Shown: positions 53,675 through 62,720, numbered from the stretch's first letter. The stretch is 64,000 nucleotides of DNA from Chitinophaga pinensis (GCA_945907065.1 CAMDSC010000002.1:160803-224802); one strand, 5' to 3'. Notes: generated from the sequence alone by a model not told the origin. Numbers and translations: made by a program.

Positions 53675-54933
53675 CGTAAAATTATTCCTAAAATTATAGC
53701 CATAACAACCCAATAGGGTGATGGAATTTTGGTTTTATATAATAACACACAAAGGACAGCAATAGTTACCACATTTATCCAATTAATAGGATTTTGCTGT
53801 ACAAGGTTTGTGTAAAAAAAATTATTCTCTTCTTTCCATCTAAATCCAATGGGTAAAAAAATAAGGTAGGCCGATGCCGCCACAAGACCTGCAGCAGTAG
53901 CAATTATACCCGGAAATGAACGTTGAAAAAATTTAAATTTTTTGAGATTTTTCCACACTGGAAACAACCAAAAAGCCAATAAACTTCCCGGTAAAAAAAT
54001 AGCGGCAGTTCCAATTATACATCCCATCAGTTGCCCCGAGACTCCTTCATTTTGCAAAGCAAGCCCAGTGGTAAAGGTAGCTATAGAAAAAACAGGCCCG
54101 GGGGTAGCTTGCACTAATCCTACACCGGTAATAAATTCATTGGCTGTTAGAAAGCTCTTAAACTGCACAAACTGTTCAAACATCATGGGGATTAAAACAT
54201 TGCCACCTCCAAAAACCAAGCTGCCGAATCTGAAATTATTTTCGAAAAGAGTTACAAAAGGATTTTGCGTTAGCCGGGCAATAATGGCTGAAGTGATAAA
54301 CACAACTCCAAAAATTATTAAGTAATTCCAGTTAAATTTCAATCGCTTTTCAGGAAAAAACACAGCATCTTTATTCACAAAAAAAGAAATTAAAGCACCG
54401 GTAATTAATACAAATGGAAACATGAGCGGAGTTCGTATATAACTTTCGAGTGGATGTCGGAGCAATGCACATACAAAAAATGCATAAAATACCAGCCATA
54501 GCGAAAGTTTATTATTAACCAAAGGCCTAATCATGCGGATGGCCGCTACTATTATAAATGATACTGCCATGGGTCTTATAAACCTTAGTGTATGCAAAGC
54601 CTCAGAAGGTAAACCGGTATATAAAAAAGATAAGGCCGTCATGATAATAAATGAGGGTAAAATCCATACTAATAAGGTGAGAAAACCAAGGAATGAGCCA
54701 CCGTATTTATAACCTAAAGTTGTGATTGTTTGTGTGGAAGAAGGCCCTGGAAGCATTTGGCATATTGAGAAGGTTTCAAGCAATTCATTTTGGGTAAAAA
54801 ACTTTTTTTCATGTACCAGTCGTTTACTGAAAAGAGCCAAATGCATTTCGGGCCCACCAAATGCTGTAATTGCAATTTTAAATATTTCACTAAGGAATAG
54901 CCAATGCCTGAATTTCTTTATTTTTGAACCCAT
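53671..54933 (-). CDS. chrA: Chromate transporter (CHR family, two-domain)
   Basis: About 420 residues with two homologous CHR halves: AFGGPEMHLALFSKRLV with SICQMLPGPSSTQT in the first, and FGGGNVLIPMMFEQFV with GLVQATPGPVFSIATF in the second. This is the long bidomain form, which exports chromate by antiport; the native substrate may be another oxyanion. The track start is TTG (54945); the ATG at 54933 is preferred. It is coupled to the downstream exported protein by an ATGA overlap. Confidence 0.9.
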   Translation of the reverse strand: MGSKIKKFRHWLFLSEIFKIAITAFGGPEMHLALFSKRLVHEKKFFTQNELLETFSICQMLPGPSSTQTITTLGYKYGGSFLGFLTLLVWILPSFIIMTALSFLYTGLPSEALHTLRFIRPMAVSFIIVAAIRMIRPLVNNKLSLWLVFYAFFVCALLRHPLESYIRTPLMFPFVLITGALISFFVNKDAVFFPEKRLKFNWNYLIIFGVVFITSAIIARLTQNPFVTLFENNFRFGSLVFGGGNVLIPMMFEQFVQFKSFLTANEFITGVGLVQATPGPVFSIATFTTGLALQNEGVSGQLMGCIIGTAAIFLPGSLLAFWLFPVWKNLKKFKFFQRSFPGIIATAAGLVAASAYLIFLPIGFRWKEENNFFYTNLVQQNPINWINVVTIAVLCVLLYKTKIPSPYWVVMAIILGIILR

Positions 54934-54961
54934 CAAATTACCCAAGCAATATTAACATTTT

Positions 54962-55570
54962 ATGCGAATTCTGAAAACACCGGTACTTATATTTATTTTT
55001 TTTACTGCTATGATTTTCATCATGCAAAGTTGCCAGAAAAAACATGCGGTAGAAGCTTCTGCAATTGATTCATTGATTGCAAAGAACAAAAAAACAATGG
55101 ACTATATCCAAATTGATTTAATTACGATTAATGAACGACGAAATGAGATGAAGGGACAAATAGCCGTATTGCAAAAAATAAAACCTGACACTTCAGGACT
55201 TGAGTTTTCTATAAACTTTGAAAAATATAAAGGCATCTATAAAGTTTATAACCTTTTTATTGAAAACTATGATGTGATTTTTAACAAGGTTAGAGATAAT
55301 GAAAAGCAATTATCAAGCCTCAAAAATTCATTAATGGATGACAAGATTAGCGGATTTGATTTTAAACTGGCTATGAATAAGGAAAAAGGAAATGTAGATA
55401 CTAATTTAAAAAATGCAGAAACCTTTGGCGGAAGAATTACTCAACTTGAACCCGACTATCAGCGCCTAAGCAGTTATTTTGACGAACAGGTGGAAGGATT
55501 AATAAAACAATTTCCTGAATTGAAGGCTGTGTTAGAAGCATCTTCATCCACTGAATTAGAAAAGAATTAA
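54962..55570 (+). CDS. Hypothetical coiled-coil lipoprotein
   Basis: A 202-residue protein with lipobox MQSC (Cys24). The mature part is mostly helical and charged with coiled-coil character (LIAKNKKTMDYIQIDLITINERRNEMKGQ; NAETFGGRITQLEPDYQRL). I recognise no family. It is divergent from chrA and convergent with gldB, 5 nt from its stop. Confidence 0.65.
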   Translation: MRILKTPVLIFIFFTAMIFIMQSCQKKHAVEASAIDSLIAKNKKTMDYIQIDLITINERRNEMKGQIAVLQKIKPDTSGLEFSINFEKYKGIYKVYNLFIENYDVIFNKVRDNEKQLSSLKNSLMDDKISGFDFKLAMNKEKGNVDTNLKNAETFGGRITQLEPDYQRLSSYFDEQVEGLIKQFPELKAVLEASSSTELEKN

Positions 55571-55575
55571 CCATT

Positions 55576-56640
55576 CTAAGGTTTATATTTTGATTTGTTC
55601 AAAATATCATCCGAATCTGTTTCTTCTAACAATTGTTGCAAAGTTACATCCGGATTTTTTGCCATATATTTTTTAATTATTTGCCAACCTGTAAATGCCC
55701 CAATTCTTGGCGCGGTGCCAGCTCCAAAACCTTTGGCTGTGGTAAAAGGACCATCGTTAATAAAATGACGAATTTCATCCGGTTCGGTTACATACAGAAC
55801 TTTTGAATCAACCAATGCAGCCCAAATATCACTCTCATTTTGCAATACCCATTTTATTTGCGCAGGAGTATAACCCATTTTTATACTGTCGCTTGTATAA
55901 GGAATCAACGAATTTACCATATACAAAATTTTGCCTTCATAAATCATTTCATCTAACAGTCGGCTACCGTTCCCTAAAGGTTTTAATTTTTCTTGGCACA
56001 TCGCTGTTATCAAGTCACGAAGCAAATAGTCTTTACGCATTTTGCGAATTCTGTAGCCTGGAAACTGGTCAGCCAGATTGAAACTGTGATATGGTTTGTA
56101 GTCACTTCCCAAATAAAGATCTAACCCTATCCCCATAATATGTTTGCCTTCAATAACCGGAAAATTAATTCGCAATGGCGAAATAAAAGTTACAAAATCA
56201 GGAATGGTATCTTTAGGAAAATAATACTTATAGCGTTTCATAGCTTCGGTAAGTTCGACTTTAAACGGTTCAAAATTGGGATAAACCGAATCGACTCTTT
56301 GTTTTAATCCCAATCCAAAATCAGGAATAGTGGTAAAATTTCGCATCAAATTGGCGGCAGCTTCTAGGGCTGATTGATTGGTTTGAGTAATATCACCCAT
56401 TATTTGATACATATACACAGGATAAAAATCAGGATATTTTTTTTCGAGTGCAGCTATTTCAATGGCATTTTTTGCTCTAAAAATATCATCATCAAAGCGT
56501 TGAAAATTGATAGTTACGTTAATCTTATCGGTATTTATTTCTTGCGATTGGGTATCCGTTTCGCTTGTGCATTGCGAAAACAAAAGCGGCATAAGGAATA
56601 AATAAAGAATAGCGACTGCTTTGTTAAAATTTTTTATCAT
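55576..56640 (-). CDS. gldB: Gliding motility lipoprotein GldB
   Basis: A 354-residue lipoprotein (lipobox FSQC, Cys23) matching GldB by layout and blocks such as FQRFDDDIFRA, YPDFYPVYMYQIMGDI, FPVIEGKHIMGIGLDLYLGSDYKPY and GAFTGWQIIKKYM. GldB is needed for gliding and type IX secretion-linked functions in Bacteroidota; the body resembles a zincin-like fold. GldC is not adjacent here. An exact -7 element (TAATTTTG, 56658-56665) lies 17 nt upstream. It is divergent from the barrel gene and nadE, a neighbour seen beside gldB in other Bacteroidota. Confidence 0.88.
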   Translation of the reverse strand: MIKNFNKAVAILYLFLMPLLFSQCTSETDTQSQEINTDKINVTINFQRFDDDIFRAKNAIEIAALEKKYPDFYPVYMYQIMGDITQTNQSALEAAANLMRNFTTIPDFGLGLKQRVDSVYPNFEPFKVELTEAMKRYKYYFPKDTIPDFVTFISPLRINFPVIEGKHIMGIGLDLYLGSDYKPYHSFNLADQFPGYRIRKMRKDYLLRDLITAMCQEKLKPLGNGSRLLDEMIYEGKILYMVNSLIPYTSDSIKMGYTPAQIKWVLQNESDIWAALVDSKVLYVTEPDEIRHFINDGPFTTAKGFGAGTAPRIGAFTGWQIIKKYMAKNPDVTLQQLLEETDSDDILNKSKYKP

Positions 56641-56657
56641 TTTTGTAGTATCAAACG

Positions 56658-56665
56658 CAAAATTA
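56658..56665 (-). promoter_or_regulatory. -7 promoter element of gldB
   Basis: TAATTTTG on the minus strand, an exact TAnnTTTG match 17 nt before the ATG. Confidence 0.5.
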
Positions 56666-56704
56666 ACTTCAATTATATTACCTCAATTATAAACTTTTAA
56701 AACT

Positions 56705-57466
56705 ATGACAAAAAAAAATCTCCTAGCCTTGGTATTAGTAATGGTAACTGCAAGTATTTCTTTTTCGCAAGAAAAAAAAGATTCGGACAAACGTAAGTAC
56801 ATTTTTGGTTTAAAAACCGGAGCTAACTTTTCGTGGTATAAGGCTGATAGCGGCAATTTATCTGAAGGTGGCTTAAAAATGGGATATAGTTATGGGCTAA
56901 TGGCCGACTATGTTTTTCAACAGAATTATTCTATTTCAGCTGAGTTTTTGGTGAGTGGTATTAACGGAAAGATGAAATTTAAAGATTCATTAACATATAC
57001 TAAAAATAGTGTTTCTAAAAAAGTTCCAAATGTGGAATACGAATACACCGTTAAGTATGTTCAAATTCCCTTATCATTTAAATTTAGAACAAAAGAAATT
57101 GGGTCTATTAAATATTTTGCTCAGTTTGGTATTGCTCCTGGTATAAGGATTTCATCAAAAGTTCAAATAAATGGAAATGGTATGCCTTGGGGCGAAGATG
57201 AACGTGCCAATATTAAAACCAATAAAAACTCTGACGAATCATTTGAACCAACTGAATTTGATGACGATATGAGTTTTATAAATTTACCACTTCTTATTGG
57301 TGCAGGTGTTGAATACAATATAAGTGGCAATACTTCGCTTTATACTAATATTCGTTTTGAAAACGGATTTAATAATATTCTTAGATCAAAAACCGGAAAT
57401 GAAACTATTGTGTATAGTAAAAATATAGCTTTATCCGTTGGGGTATTTTTTAAAACAATCGGATGA
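56705..57466 (+). CDS. Outer-membrane beta-barrel protein (PorT-like)
   Basis: A 253-residue protein with a signal peptide (ends SISFSQ) followed by eight or so amphipathic strands (YIFGLKTGANFSWYKAD ... NIALSVGVFFKTIG). It fits the Bacteroidota small porin-like barrel group that includes PorT; I cannot confirm PorT itself. It overlaps nadE by 4 bp (ATGA) and faces gldB across a 64-bp divergent gap, a context consistent with type IX secretion or envelope roles. Confidence 0.75.
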   Translation: MTKKNLLALVLVMVTASISFSQEKKDSDKRKYIFGLKTGANFSWYKADSGNLSEGGLKMGYSYGLMADYVFQQNYSISAEFLVSGINGKMKFKDSLTYTKNSVSKKVPNVEYEYTVKYVQIPLSFKFRTKEIGSIKYFAQFGIAPGIRISSKVQINGNGMPWGEDERANIKTNKNSDESFEPTEFDDDMSFINLPLLIGAGVEYNISGNTSLYTNIRFENGFNNILRSKTGNETIVYSKNIALSVGVFFKTIG

Positions 57467-59097
57467 AAATTGCCATTTGCCAGCTAAATTATACAGTTGG
57501 TGATATTGAAGGAAATACCTTAAAAATTTTAGATGCTTATAACAAGTCAGTAGCCGATGGCGCTGATTTAGCCATCTTTTCAGAATTGTCTATTTGCGGC
57601 TATCCACCTCAGGATTTATTAGATTATCCTCACTTTATTGAAAAATGCGGTCAAGCACTTTCACAGTTGGCCGAAATAACTGAAGATACTGCCATGATAG
57701 TTGGCTGCCCAGTTTATAGCCAACTTGAGATGGGAAAAAAACTCTACAATTCAGCAATTGTTTTAAGACACGGTAAAATTCACGAAGTATTTTCAAAAAC
57801 ACTTTTACCTACCTACAATATTTTTGATGAATACCGCTATTTTGAGCCCAACCATGAATTTAAACTTTTAGAATTTAATGGTATAAAGATAGCCATAACA
57901 GTTTGCGAAGACCTTTGGGATTTGGATGAACCTAAACTTTATAAAGTTAGTCCAATGGAGCAGTTAAAACCCTTAGGACCGGATTTACTTATTAATATTT
58001 CAGGCTCACCTTTTAGCTACAAACACATTGAAAACCGTGGTGAACTGATGCGGCAAAATGCTTTAAAATTTGATATTCCATTATTTTATGTAAATCAGGT
58101 GGGGGCCAATACCGATATACTTTTTGATGGCGGTTCAATGTTTATTAACCGCGACGGAGTAATTGCCGAAGAGCTGGAATATTTTAAAGAAGATTATAAA
58201 CTGGTGAACTGGCAGCCCGATATGAGTTATCAAAGCCATAGCCACAATTATAAAAATGATGACATTGCTCTAATTTACAATGCTCTTAAAATGGGTATTG
58301 CTGATTATTTTGGTAAATCAGGTTTTAAAAAAGCCATTCTTGGTTTATCGGGCGGATTAGATTCAGCGGTGGTTACCGCCATTACTGCCGATGCCATTGG
58401 GGTTAAAAATGTGTTACCGGTTTTATTACCTTCCAAATTTTCGTCCGACCATTCCATCAATGATTCGGTAGCTTTGTGCCAAAACCTTGGGATGCATTAT
58501 GAAACCATAGCTATTAAAGACACCGTTCATTCCTTTGAATCGCTGTTGGAACCATTGTTTAAAAATACCCAACGTGGAGTAGCCGAAGAAAATATACAGG
58601 CCCGAACCCGTGGCAATATTCTGATGGCTTTAAGCAATAAATTTGGGCATATACTACTTAATACCACCAACAAGAGTGAAGCCGCAGTAGGTTATGGAAC
58701 CCTTTATGGCGATATGTGTGGTGGAATCTCGGTATTGGGTGATGTTTACAAAACTCAAGTGTATAAACTAGCCCAATACATTAACCGAAATGGTGAAATT
58801 ATCCCACAAAATATTTTAACAAAACCCCCAAGTGCCGAACTTAGTCCAGGGCAAAAAGACAGTGACAGCTTGCCCGATTATGATTTACTAGATAAAATTT
58901 TATACCTCTACATCGAAAACCTGTTAGGGCCTGAAGCTATTATTGCCAAAGGATTTGATGCCGCTATTGTAAATAAAATAATAAAAATGGTAGACCGCAA
59001 TGAATATAAGCGATTTCAGGTTCCTCCAATTCTTCGTGTTTCCGACAAGGCTTTTGGGATAGGCCGACAAATGCCGGTGGTTGGAAGAATAAATTAA
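57463..59097 (+). CDS. nadE: Glutamine-dependent NAD+ synthetase
   Basis: A 544-residue two-domain enzyme that makes NAD+ from nicotinate adenine dinucleotide using glutamine nitrogen. Residues about 1-260 are the nitrilase-type amidotransferase (FSELSICGYPPQDLL with the catalytic Glu, and TVCEDLWD with the catalytic Cys). From about 285 is the synthetase with the ATP loop LGLSGGLDSAV and LLNTTNKSEAAVGYGT. Co-translated with the preceding barrel gene. Confidence 0.96.
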   Translation: MKIAICQLNYTVGDIEGNTLKILDAYNKSVADGADLAIFSELSICGYPPQDLLDYPHFIEKCGQALSQLAEITEDTAMIVGCPVYSQLEMGKKLYNSAIVLRHGKIHEVFSKTLLPTYNIFDEYRYFEPNHEFKLLEFNGIKIAITVCEDLWDLDEPKLYKVSPMEQLKPLGPDLLINISGSPFSYKHIENRGELMRQNALKFDIPLFYVNQVGANTDILFDGGSMFINRDGVIAEELEYFKEDYKLVNWQPDMSYQSHSHNYKNDDIALIYNALKMGIADYFGKSGFKKAILGLSGGLDSAVVTAITADAIGVKNVLPVLLPSKFSSDHSINDSVALCQNLGMHYETIAIKDTVHSFESLLEPLFKNTQRGVAEENIQARTRGNILMALSNKFGHILLNTTNKSEAAVGYGTLYGDMCGGISVLGDVYKTQVYKLAQYINRNGEIIPQNILTKPPSAELSPGQKDSDSLPDYDLLDKILYLYIENLLGPEAIIAKGFDAAIVNKIIKMVDRNEYKRFQVPPILRVSDKAFGIGRQMPVVGRIN

Positions 59098-59186
59098 TGG
59101 TTAATGATGAATGGTTAGTGGTTAATTAATGTAACCGGATTTTTATTGGATGATGCTTAAGCAAAAAGGATTTTTTTTCTTTCTAT

Positions 59187-59206
59187 CCGTTGGCTAAAAC
59201 CAACGG
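59187..59206. repeat. REP-like palindrome, cluster copy 1
   Basis: CCGTTGGCTAAAACCAACGG, with perfect 7-bp outer arms. It is followed by CAATGGATAATTGCTG, nearly the same flank as copy 4. Confidence 0.75.
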
Positions 59207-59236
59207 CAATGGATAATTGCTGCAAAGCATCTATTG

Positions 59237-59256
59237 CAGTTCACTTTAGTGAACTG
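59237..59256. repeat. REP-like palindrome, cluster copy 2 (different arms)
   Basis: CAGTTCACTTTAGTGAACTG, with perfect 9-bp arms. Length and CTTTAG centre are as in the other copies but the arm sequence is different. Confidence 0.7.
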
Positions 59257-59274
59257 TAAACAGATGAAAGGCAA

Positions 59275-59288
59275 TTGGCTTTAGCCAA
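59275..59288. repeat. REP-like palindrome, cluster copy 3 (short)
   Basis: TTGGCTTTAGCCAA, with 6-bp arms, shares the core of copies 1 and 4 but lacks the outer CCG/CGG. Confidence 0.6.
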
Positions 59289-59329
59289 AATATTATGTCA
59301 CTAAAACAAATTTGAAAAGATTCTTTTTC

Positions 59330-59349
59330 CCGTTGGCTGAAGCCAACGG
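59330..59349. repeat. REP-like palindrome, cluster copy 4
   Basis: CCGTTGGCTGAAGCCAACGG, with perfect 9-bp arms, followed by CAACGGATAATTACTG. Confidence 0.75.
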
Positions 59350-59413
59350 CAACGGATAATTACTGACAAGTATTTAGTGCAGGTCTATTTACTAAACTGA
59401 TATAAAAAAATAC

Positions 59414-59421
59414 TACTTTTG
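59414..59421 (+). promoter_or_regulatory. -7 promoter element of coaD
   Basis: TACTTTTG is an exact TAnnTTTG match 5 nt before the ATG. Confidence 0.5.
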
Positions 59422-59426
59422 TCACG

Positions 59427-59906
59427 ATGTCTAATCGTGTAGCAGTTTTTCCGGGAACCTTTGATCCCTTTACCAACGGGCATTTGGATATTGTTATAAA
59501 AGCCTTGAAACTATTTGATGTTGTGATAGTGGCAATTGGACATAATGCTAATAAAAAACATCTTTTCCCTCTGGAAAAACGTTTGGAATGGATTAAAAAA
59601 ATATTTGCAGATGAACCAAAGGTTAAGGTGCATTCTTATTCAGGATTAACCAGTGAATTTTGCAAAAAAAACAATGCTGATTTTATTGTTCGCGGCCTTC
59701 GAACTATTTATGATTTTGAATATGAAAAGCAAATAGCCCGAGTTAATGAACACCTGAATGAAGGCTTGCTCAACGTTTTTTTGATAAGTGACGAAAGTGT
59801 GAGTTCGGTTAGCAGCACCATCGTTCGCGATTTGATTATTTACAATGGCGATTACAAAAGCTTTATTCCAAAAGAGATTGTGATAGATGTAGCACCTTTG
59901 CAATAG
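59427..59906 (+). CDS. coaD: Phosphopantetheine adenylyltransferase
   Basis: A 159-residue enzyme for the penultimate CoA step: ATP plus 4'-phosphopantetheine to dephospho-CoA. It has FPGTFDPFTNGHLDIV (nucleotidyl-transferase HxGH-type motif, here NGH), FIVRGLRTIYDFEYE, and SVSSTIVRDL at the C-terminus. The length is standard. Its 3' end overlaps the convergent Nudix gene by 44 bp. Confidence 0.96.
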   Translation: MSNRVAVFPGTFDPFTNGHLDIVIKALKLFDVVIVAIGHNANKKHLFPLEKRLEWIKKIFADEPKVKVHSYSGLTSEFCKKNNADFIVRGLRTIYDFEYEKQIARVNEHLNEGLLNVFLISDESVSSVSSTIVRDLIIYNGDYKSFIPKEIVIDVAPLQ

Positions 59907-60465
59907 CCGGATAGGTTTCTAATTTATCAAGGTCCAAAGCTTTAAAATTAACCCAAACAGCTTCCGTAATATTTTCTTCCAACTGAGGAATTAATTTTTC
60001 ATCCCCTTCATAGTTCATGCTATACCAATAGGAGGTTTTCAATGCCCAGGCATTTTCAAAAGGATAAACATGGTACGATGATTTTAACTTTTTTAGGATA
60101 CTTACTCCGTGTATTCCACATTCTTCTTCCACCTCGCGGATAGCACCAATTGGCTTGGTTTCGCCAAGTTCAAGCTTGCCTTTTGGCAAATCCCATTTGC
60201 CCAACCGTTTAATCAAAAGCAATTCTCTCTTTTTATTAAACACCAATCCACCGGCTGCCTTGATATGAATAAACTGTTTTTTTATTTGCTTTAAAATAGT
60301 GGACTCCTCTCCTACTATTAGGCCGTTATAATTTTTTGAGTTTAAAAAAAGATCGATAATAAACTTGAGTTGCATAGGGGTAGGGTTGGTATAAACATTA
60401 AAATAGCCTTGCTCCAATTTTTTTGAAATATTAAGTTGGTTTTGTTCGTAAAAAATGGTTTTCAT
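59863..60465 (-). CDS. Nudix hydrolase
   Basis: A 200-residue protein with a complete Nudix box, GKLELGETKPIGAIREVEEECGI (residues about 95-118), after WDLPK. The first 65 residues form an N-terminal extension of unknown role. It hydrolyses a nucleoside diphosphate-linked compound; the substrate is unknown. It is convergent with coaD (44-bp overlap) and divergent from pyrE across 32 bp. Confidence 0.9.
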   Translation of the reverse strand: MKTIFYEQNQLNISKKLEQGYFNVYTNPTPMQLKFIIDLFLNSKNYNGLIVGEESTILKQIKKQFIHIKAAGGLVFNKKRELLLIKRLGKWDLPKGKLELGETKPIGAIREVEEECGIHGVSILKKLKSSYHVYPFENAWALKTSYWYSMNYEGDEKLIPQLEENITEAVWVNFKALDLDKLETYPAIAKVLHLSQSLLE

Positions 60466-60478
60466 ATGTTAATCTCTG

Positions 60479-60486
60479 TAAGTTTG
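60479..60486 (+). promoter_or_regulatory. -7 promoter element of pyrE
   Basis: TAAGTTTG is an exact TAnnTTTG match 11 nt before the ATG. Confidence 0.5.
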
Positions 60487-60497
60487 CGGTTCACACT

Positions 60498-61133
60498 ATG
60501 AATTCGGAAGTATCTTCAAAAATAGCCCAATATTTATTGGAAGCCAAAGCAGTAAAATTAAGTCCTGAAACCCCATTCACATGGGCTTCAGGCTGGAAAT
60601 CACCTATTTATTGCGACAATAGAGTTACCCTTTCTTTTCCTCACATTCGCAGTTTTATCAAGCAATCATTAGCTGCCGCAATTAAAGAACATTTTCCGGA
60701 TGCCGAAATTTTGGTAGGTGTGGCCACCGCCGGAATAGCCATTGGAGCATTGGCGGCCGATGAACTTAACTTGCCCTATGCCTATGCCCGACCAAAGCCC
60801 AAAGAGCATGGTTTAAAAAATCAGATTGAAGGCAAAATTGAGCAAGGACAAAAAATTGTAGTGATTGAAGATTTAATCTCAACCGGCGGCAGCAGCCTCA
60901 AGGTGGTAGATTATTTAAGAGAAAACGGTTACCATGTATTAGGAATGGCTGCCATTTTCAGTTATGGGTTTGCCGTGGCTGATGAAAGCTTTAAAAAAGC
61001 CAATTGCCCCTATTTTACGTTAAGTGAATATTCTATTTTGGTTCAAGAAGCTTTAAAATCTGGTTTTGTAACGGAGCTGCAAATAAGCAGTCTTAGTGAA
61101 TGGCGCAACAATCCATCTAGTTGGAAACAATAA
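60498..61133 (+). CDS. pyrE: Orotate phosphoribosyltransferase
   Basis: A 211-residue pyrimidine-synthesis enzyme joining orotate to PRPP to give OMP. Motifs: FTWASGWKSPIYCDNR, GVATAGIAIGALAA, YARPKPKEHGLKNQIEG (flexible loop) and the PRPP site VVVIEDLISTGGSS. It has its own near-leaderless promoter. Confidence 0.96.
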   Translation: MNSEVSSKIAQYLLEAKAVKLSPETPFTWASGWKSPIYCDNRVTLSFPHIRSFIKQSLAAAIKEHFPDAEILVGVATAGIAIGALAADELNLPYAYARPKPKEHGLKNQIEGKIEQGQKIVVIEDLISTGGSSLKVVDYLRENGYHVLGMAAIFSYGFAVADESFKKANCPYFTLSEYSILVQEALKSGFVTELQISSLSEWRNNPSSWKQ

Positions 61134-61158
61134 ATTGCTAATTTTATTAATAACCATT

Positions 61159-61166
61159 TATATTTG
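61159..61166 (+). promoter_or_regulatory. -7 promoter element of the 61186 gene
   Basis: TATATTTG is an exact TAnnTTTG match 19 nt before the ATG. Confidence 0.5.
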
Positions 61167-61185
61167 ACCTCTAATCTAAAAAAAA

Positions 61186-61695
61186 ATGAATAAAAACCTA
61201 AACATCAGTTTTATTAAAAATGTAAATTTTTCAGGCCTTATTACAGGAATCGTTATTGGTGCTGTGGCAGTTTTTGCCGTTCAACAAATAACGTTTTCAA
61301 AAAAATTAGCCGCCAGTGCTTTGCCCGGGCAAAATCAAACAGCATGTGGATTGAGTCAGATGCCAGCAAGCATTACTATGTATGGAATAATTGCTACAGA
61401 ACAAGAATACAATACTGCTATTAGTGCTTATCAACAAGCTCATCCCGCTAATATTGCAGGTGCTACATGGGGAGGTAGTATTGGAAAAAATCACTTGATT
61501 GCTATTATTAATTCTCTATCGTCAGATGCTACTGAGGTTAATTTTAAATTTATTACCAATACAGGTAATAATAAAACTAGCTTATTTTTTCAAGGTGGTA
61601 GTCTTAATGCTATAACAGGTGAACTTGGTACTTCAAAATTGTATATCAGAACAGGTTCAGCATCCGAAGCATTTTGCCCTACTCGCTGCAATTAG
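61186..61695 (+). CDS. Hypothetical membrane-anchored protein
   Basis: A 169-residue protein with one N-terminal membrane helix (FSGLITGIVIGAVAVFAVQQ) and an exported domain of about 120 residues. Cysteines at the start (TACGL) and the very end (FCPTRC) could pair outside the cytosol. No family is recognised. It follows pyrE by 52 bp but has its own -7 element. Confidence 0.6.
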   Translation: MNKNLNISFIKNVNFSGLITGIVIGAVAVFAVQQITFSKKLAASALPGQNQTACGLSQMPASITMYGIIATEQEYNTAISAYQQAHPANIAGATWGGSIGKNHLIAIINSLSSDATEVNFKFITNTGNNKTSLFFQGGSLNAITGELGTSKLYIRTGSASEAFCPTRCN

Positions 61696-61712
61696 AATAT
61701 TTTTAAAAGAAA

Positions 61713-62720
61713 TCACTTACAATATTTGTTTGAAAATTCTTTAGCAATGTCGCCGCTTTGCATAAATTGGCGGCAGGCATCTTCAGTATTACCCAAATTT
61801 ATTTCCGCTATTCCTAAATTGTAATGCACCAGTTCCTGATCGGGATAGTTTCTTGCTAAAGCTATTGAAAAATCGGATTTAGCTTTTGCAAAATCTTTAT
61901 TTTCAAGATAAAAAACCCCCCGATAAAAAAACAATCTGGCATCTTGGTTATTTAATTTTATTGCACTTGTGTAATCCTCGATGGCAGCACTGTAAATTTC
62001 TAAAGCAGCATAAGCTTCGCCTCTTTTCAAAAAAGCAATATAGTTAGTTCGGTCATTTATTAAATAGACATTATAATCTTCAATGGCTTTTTTATAATTC
62101 CCTTTTGAAAAATAATAATGACCACGAGTCAAAAACAATTCAATATTATCAGGGTCAAGACCAATAGCTTTGCTAATATCATTTATTGCACCTAAAGTAT
62201 CTTGCATTCTTAATTTTACATTACTTCGTGTGGCATAATCAGTAGATGTAATAGGTTTAAAATTTAAATATGTTTCTAGGTCTTTATCGGCCAAATCCAA
62301 AAAATTAAGTTTTAAAAGCGTATTGCTTCTTGCTAAATATCCATCAGGATCCTCAGGTTTTGCACTTAAATAACGATTAAAATCCTTTAAGGCATTGTTA
62401 TAATCACGGGTTAAATAGTACAAAAATCCACGGTTGAAATAGGCATCCACCAAAGTTGGTTTTAAACTTAATGCACTATTAATATCATTATATGCTTCAG
62501 GAAATGAAAGCAATTCGCCGTACACAGAACCGCGTCCCAAATAGGCTTCGGCATAATTGGGGTCGATACCAATTGCAGAAGTATAATCTTTTATAGCGCC
62601 CAGCATATTCCCTTCTTCCATTTTATTATTTCCGCTTTGCACCCACTCCGCTGCCGACTGTGCATATCCTGTTTTTACCAGAAAAATAAGCAGGTTTATA
62701 AATATGAGTTTTCTGAACAT
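61713..62720 (-). CDS. Exported tetratricopeptide-repeat protein
   Basis: About 335 residues: a signal peptide (MFRKLIFINLLIFLV...GYAQ) and then about eight TPR units covering the rest (e.g. DYTSAIGIDPNYAEAYLGRGSVY, DYTSAIKLNNQDARLFFYRGVFYLE). The track start (62735) adds MFRIT; the second ATG at 62720 gives the cleaner signal peptide. It is probably a periplasmic or outer-membrane scaffold for protein-protein contacts. Convergent with the 61186 gene. Confidence 0.82.
   Translation of the reverse strand: MFRKLIFINLLIFLVKTGYAQSAAEWVQSGNNKMEEGNMLGAIKDYTSAIGIDPNYAEAYLGRGSVYGELLSFPEAYNDINSALSLKPTLVDAYFNRGFLYYLTRDYNNALKDFNRYLSAKPEDPDGYLARSNTLLKLNFLDLADKDLETYLNFKPITSTDYATRSNVKLRMQDTLGAINDISKAIGLDPDNIELFLTRGHYYFSKGNYKKAIEDYNVYLINDRTNYIAFLKRGEAYAALEIYSAAIEDYTSAIKLNNQDARLFFYRGVFYLENKDFAKAKSDFSIALARNYPDQELVHYNLGIAEINLGNTEDACRQFMQSGDIAKEFSNKYCK

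Larger units (their letters stand above)
59098..59426. other. Intergenic region carrying a cluster of REP-like palindromes
   Basis: No gene is seen. It begins with a low-complexity TGGTTAATGATG-like stretch, then holds four palindromes with related centres (listed separately), and ends in the coaD -7 element TACTTTTG (59414-59421), 5 nt before the coaD ATG. Confidence 0.7.
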
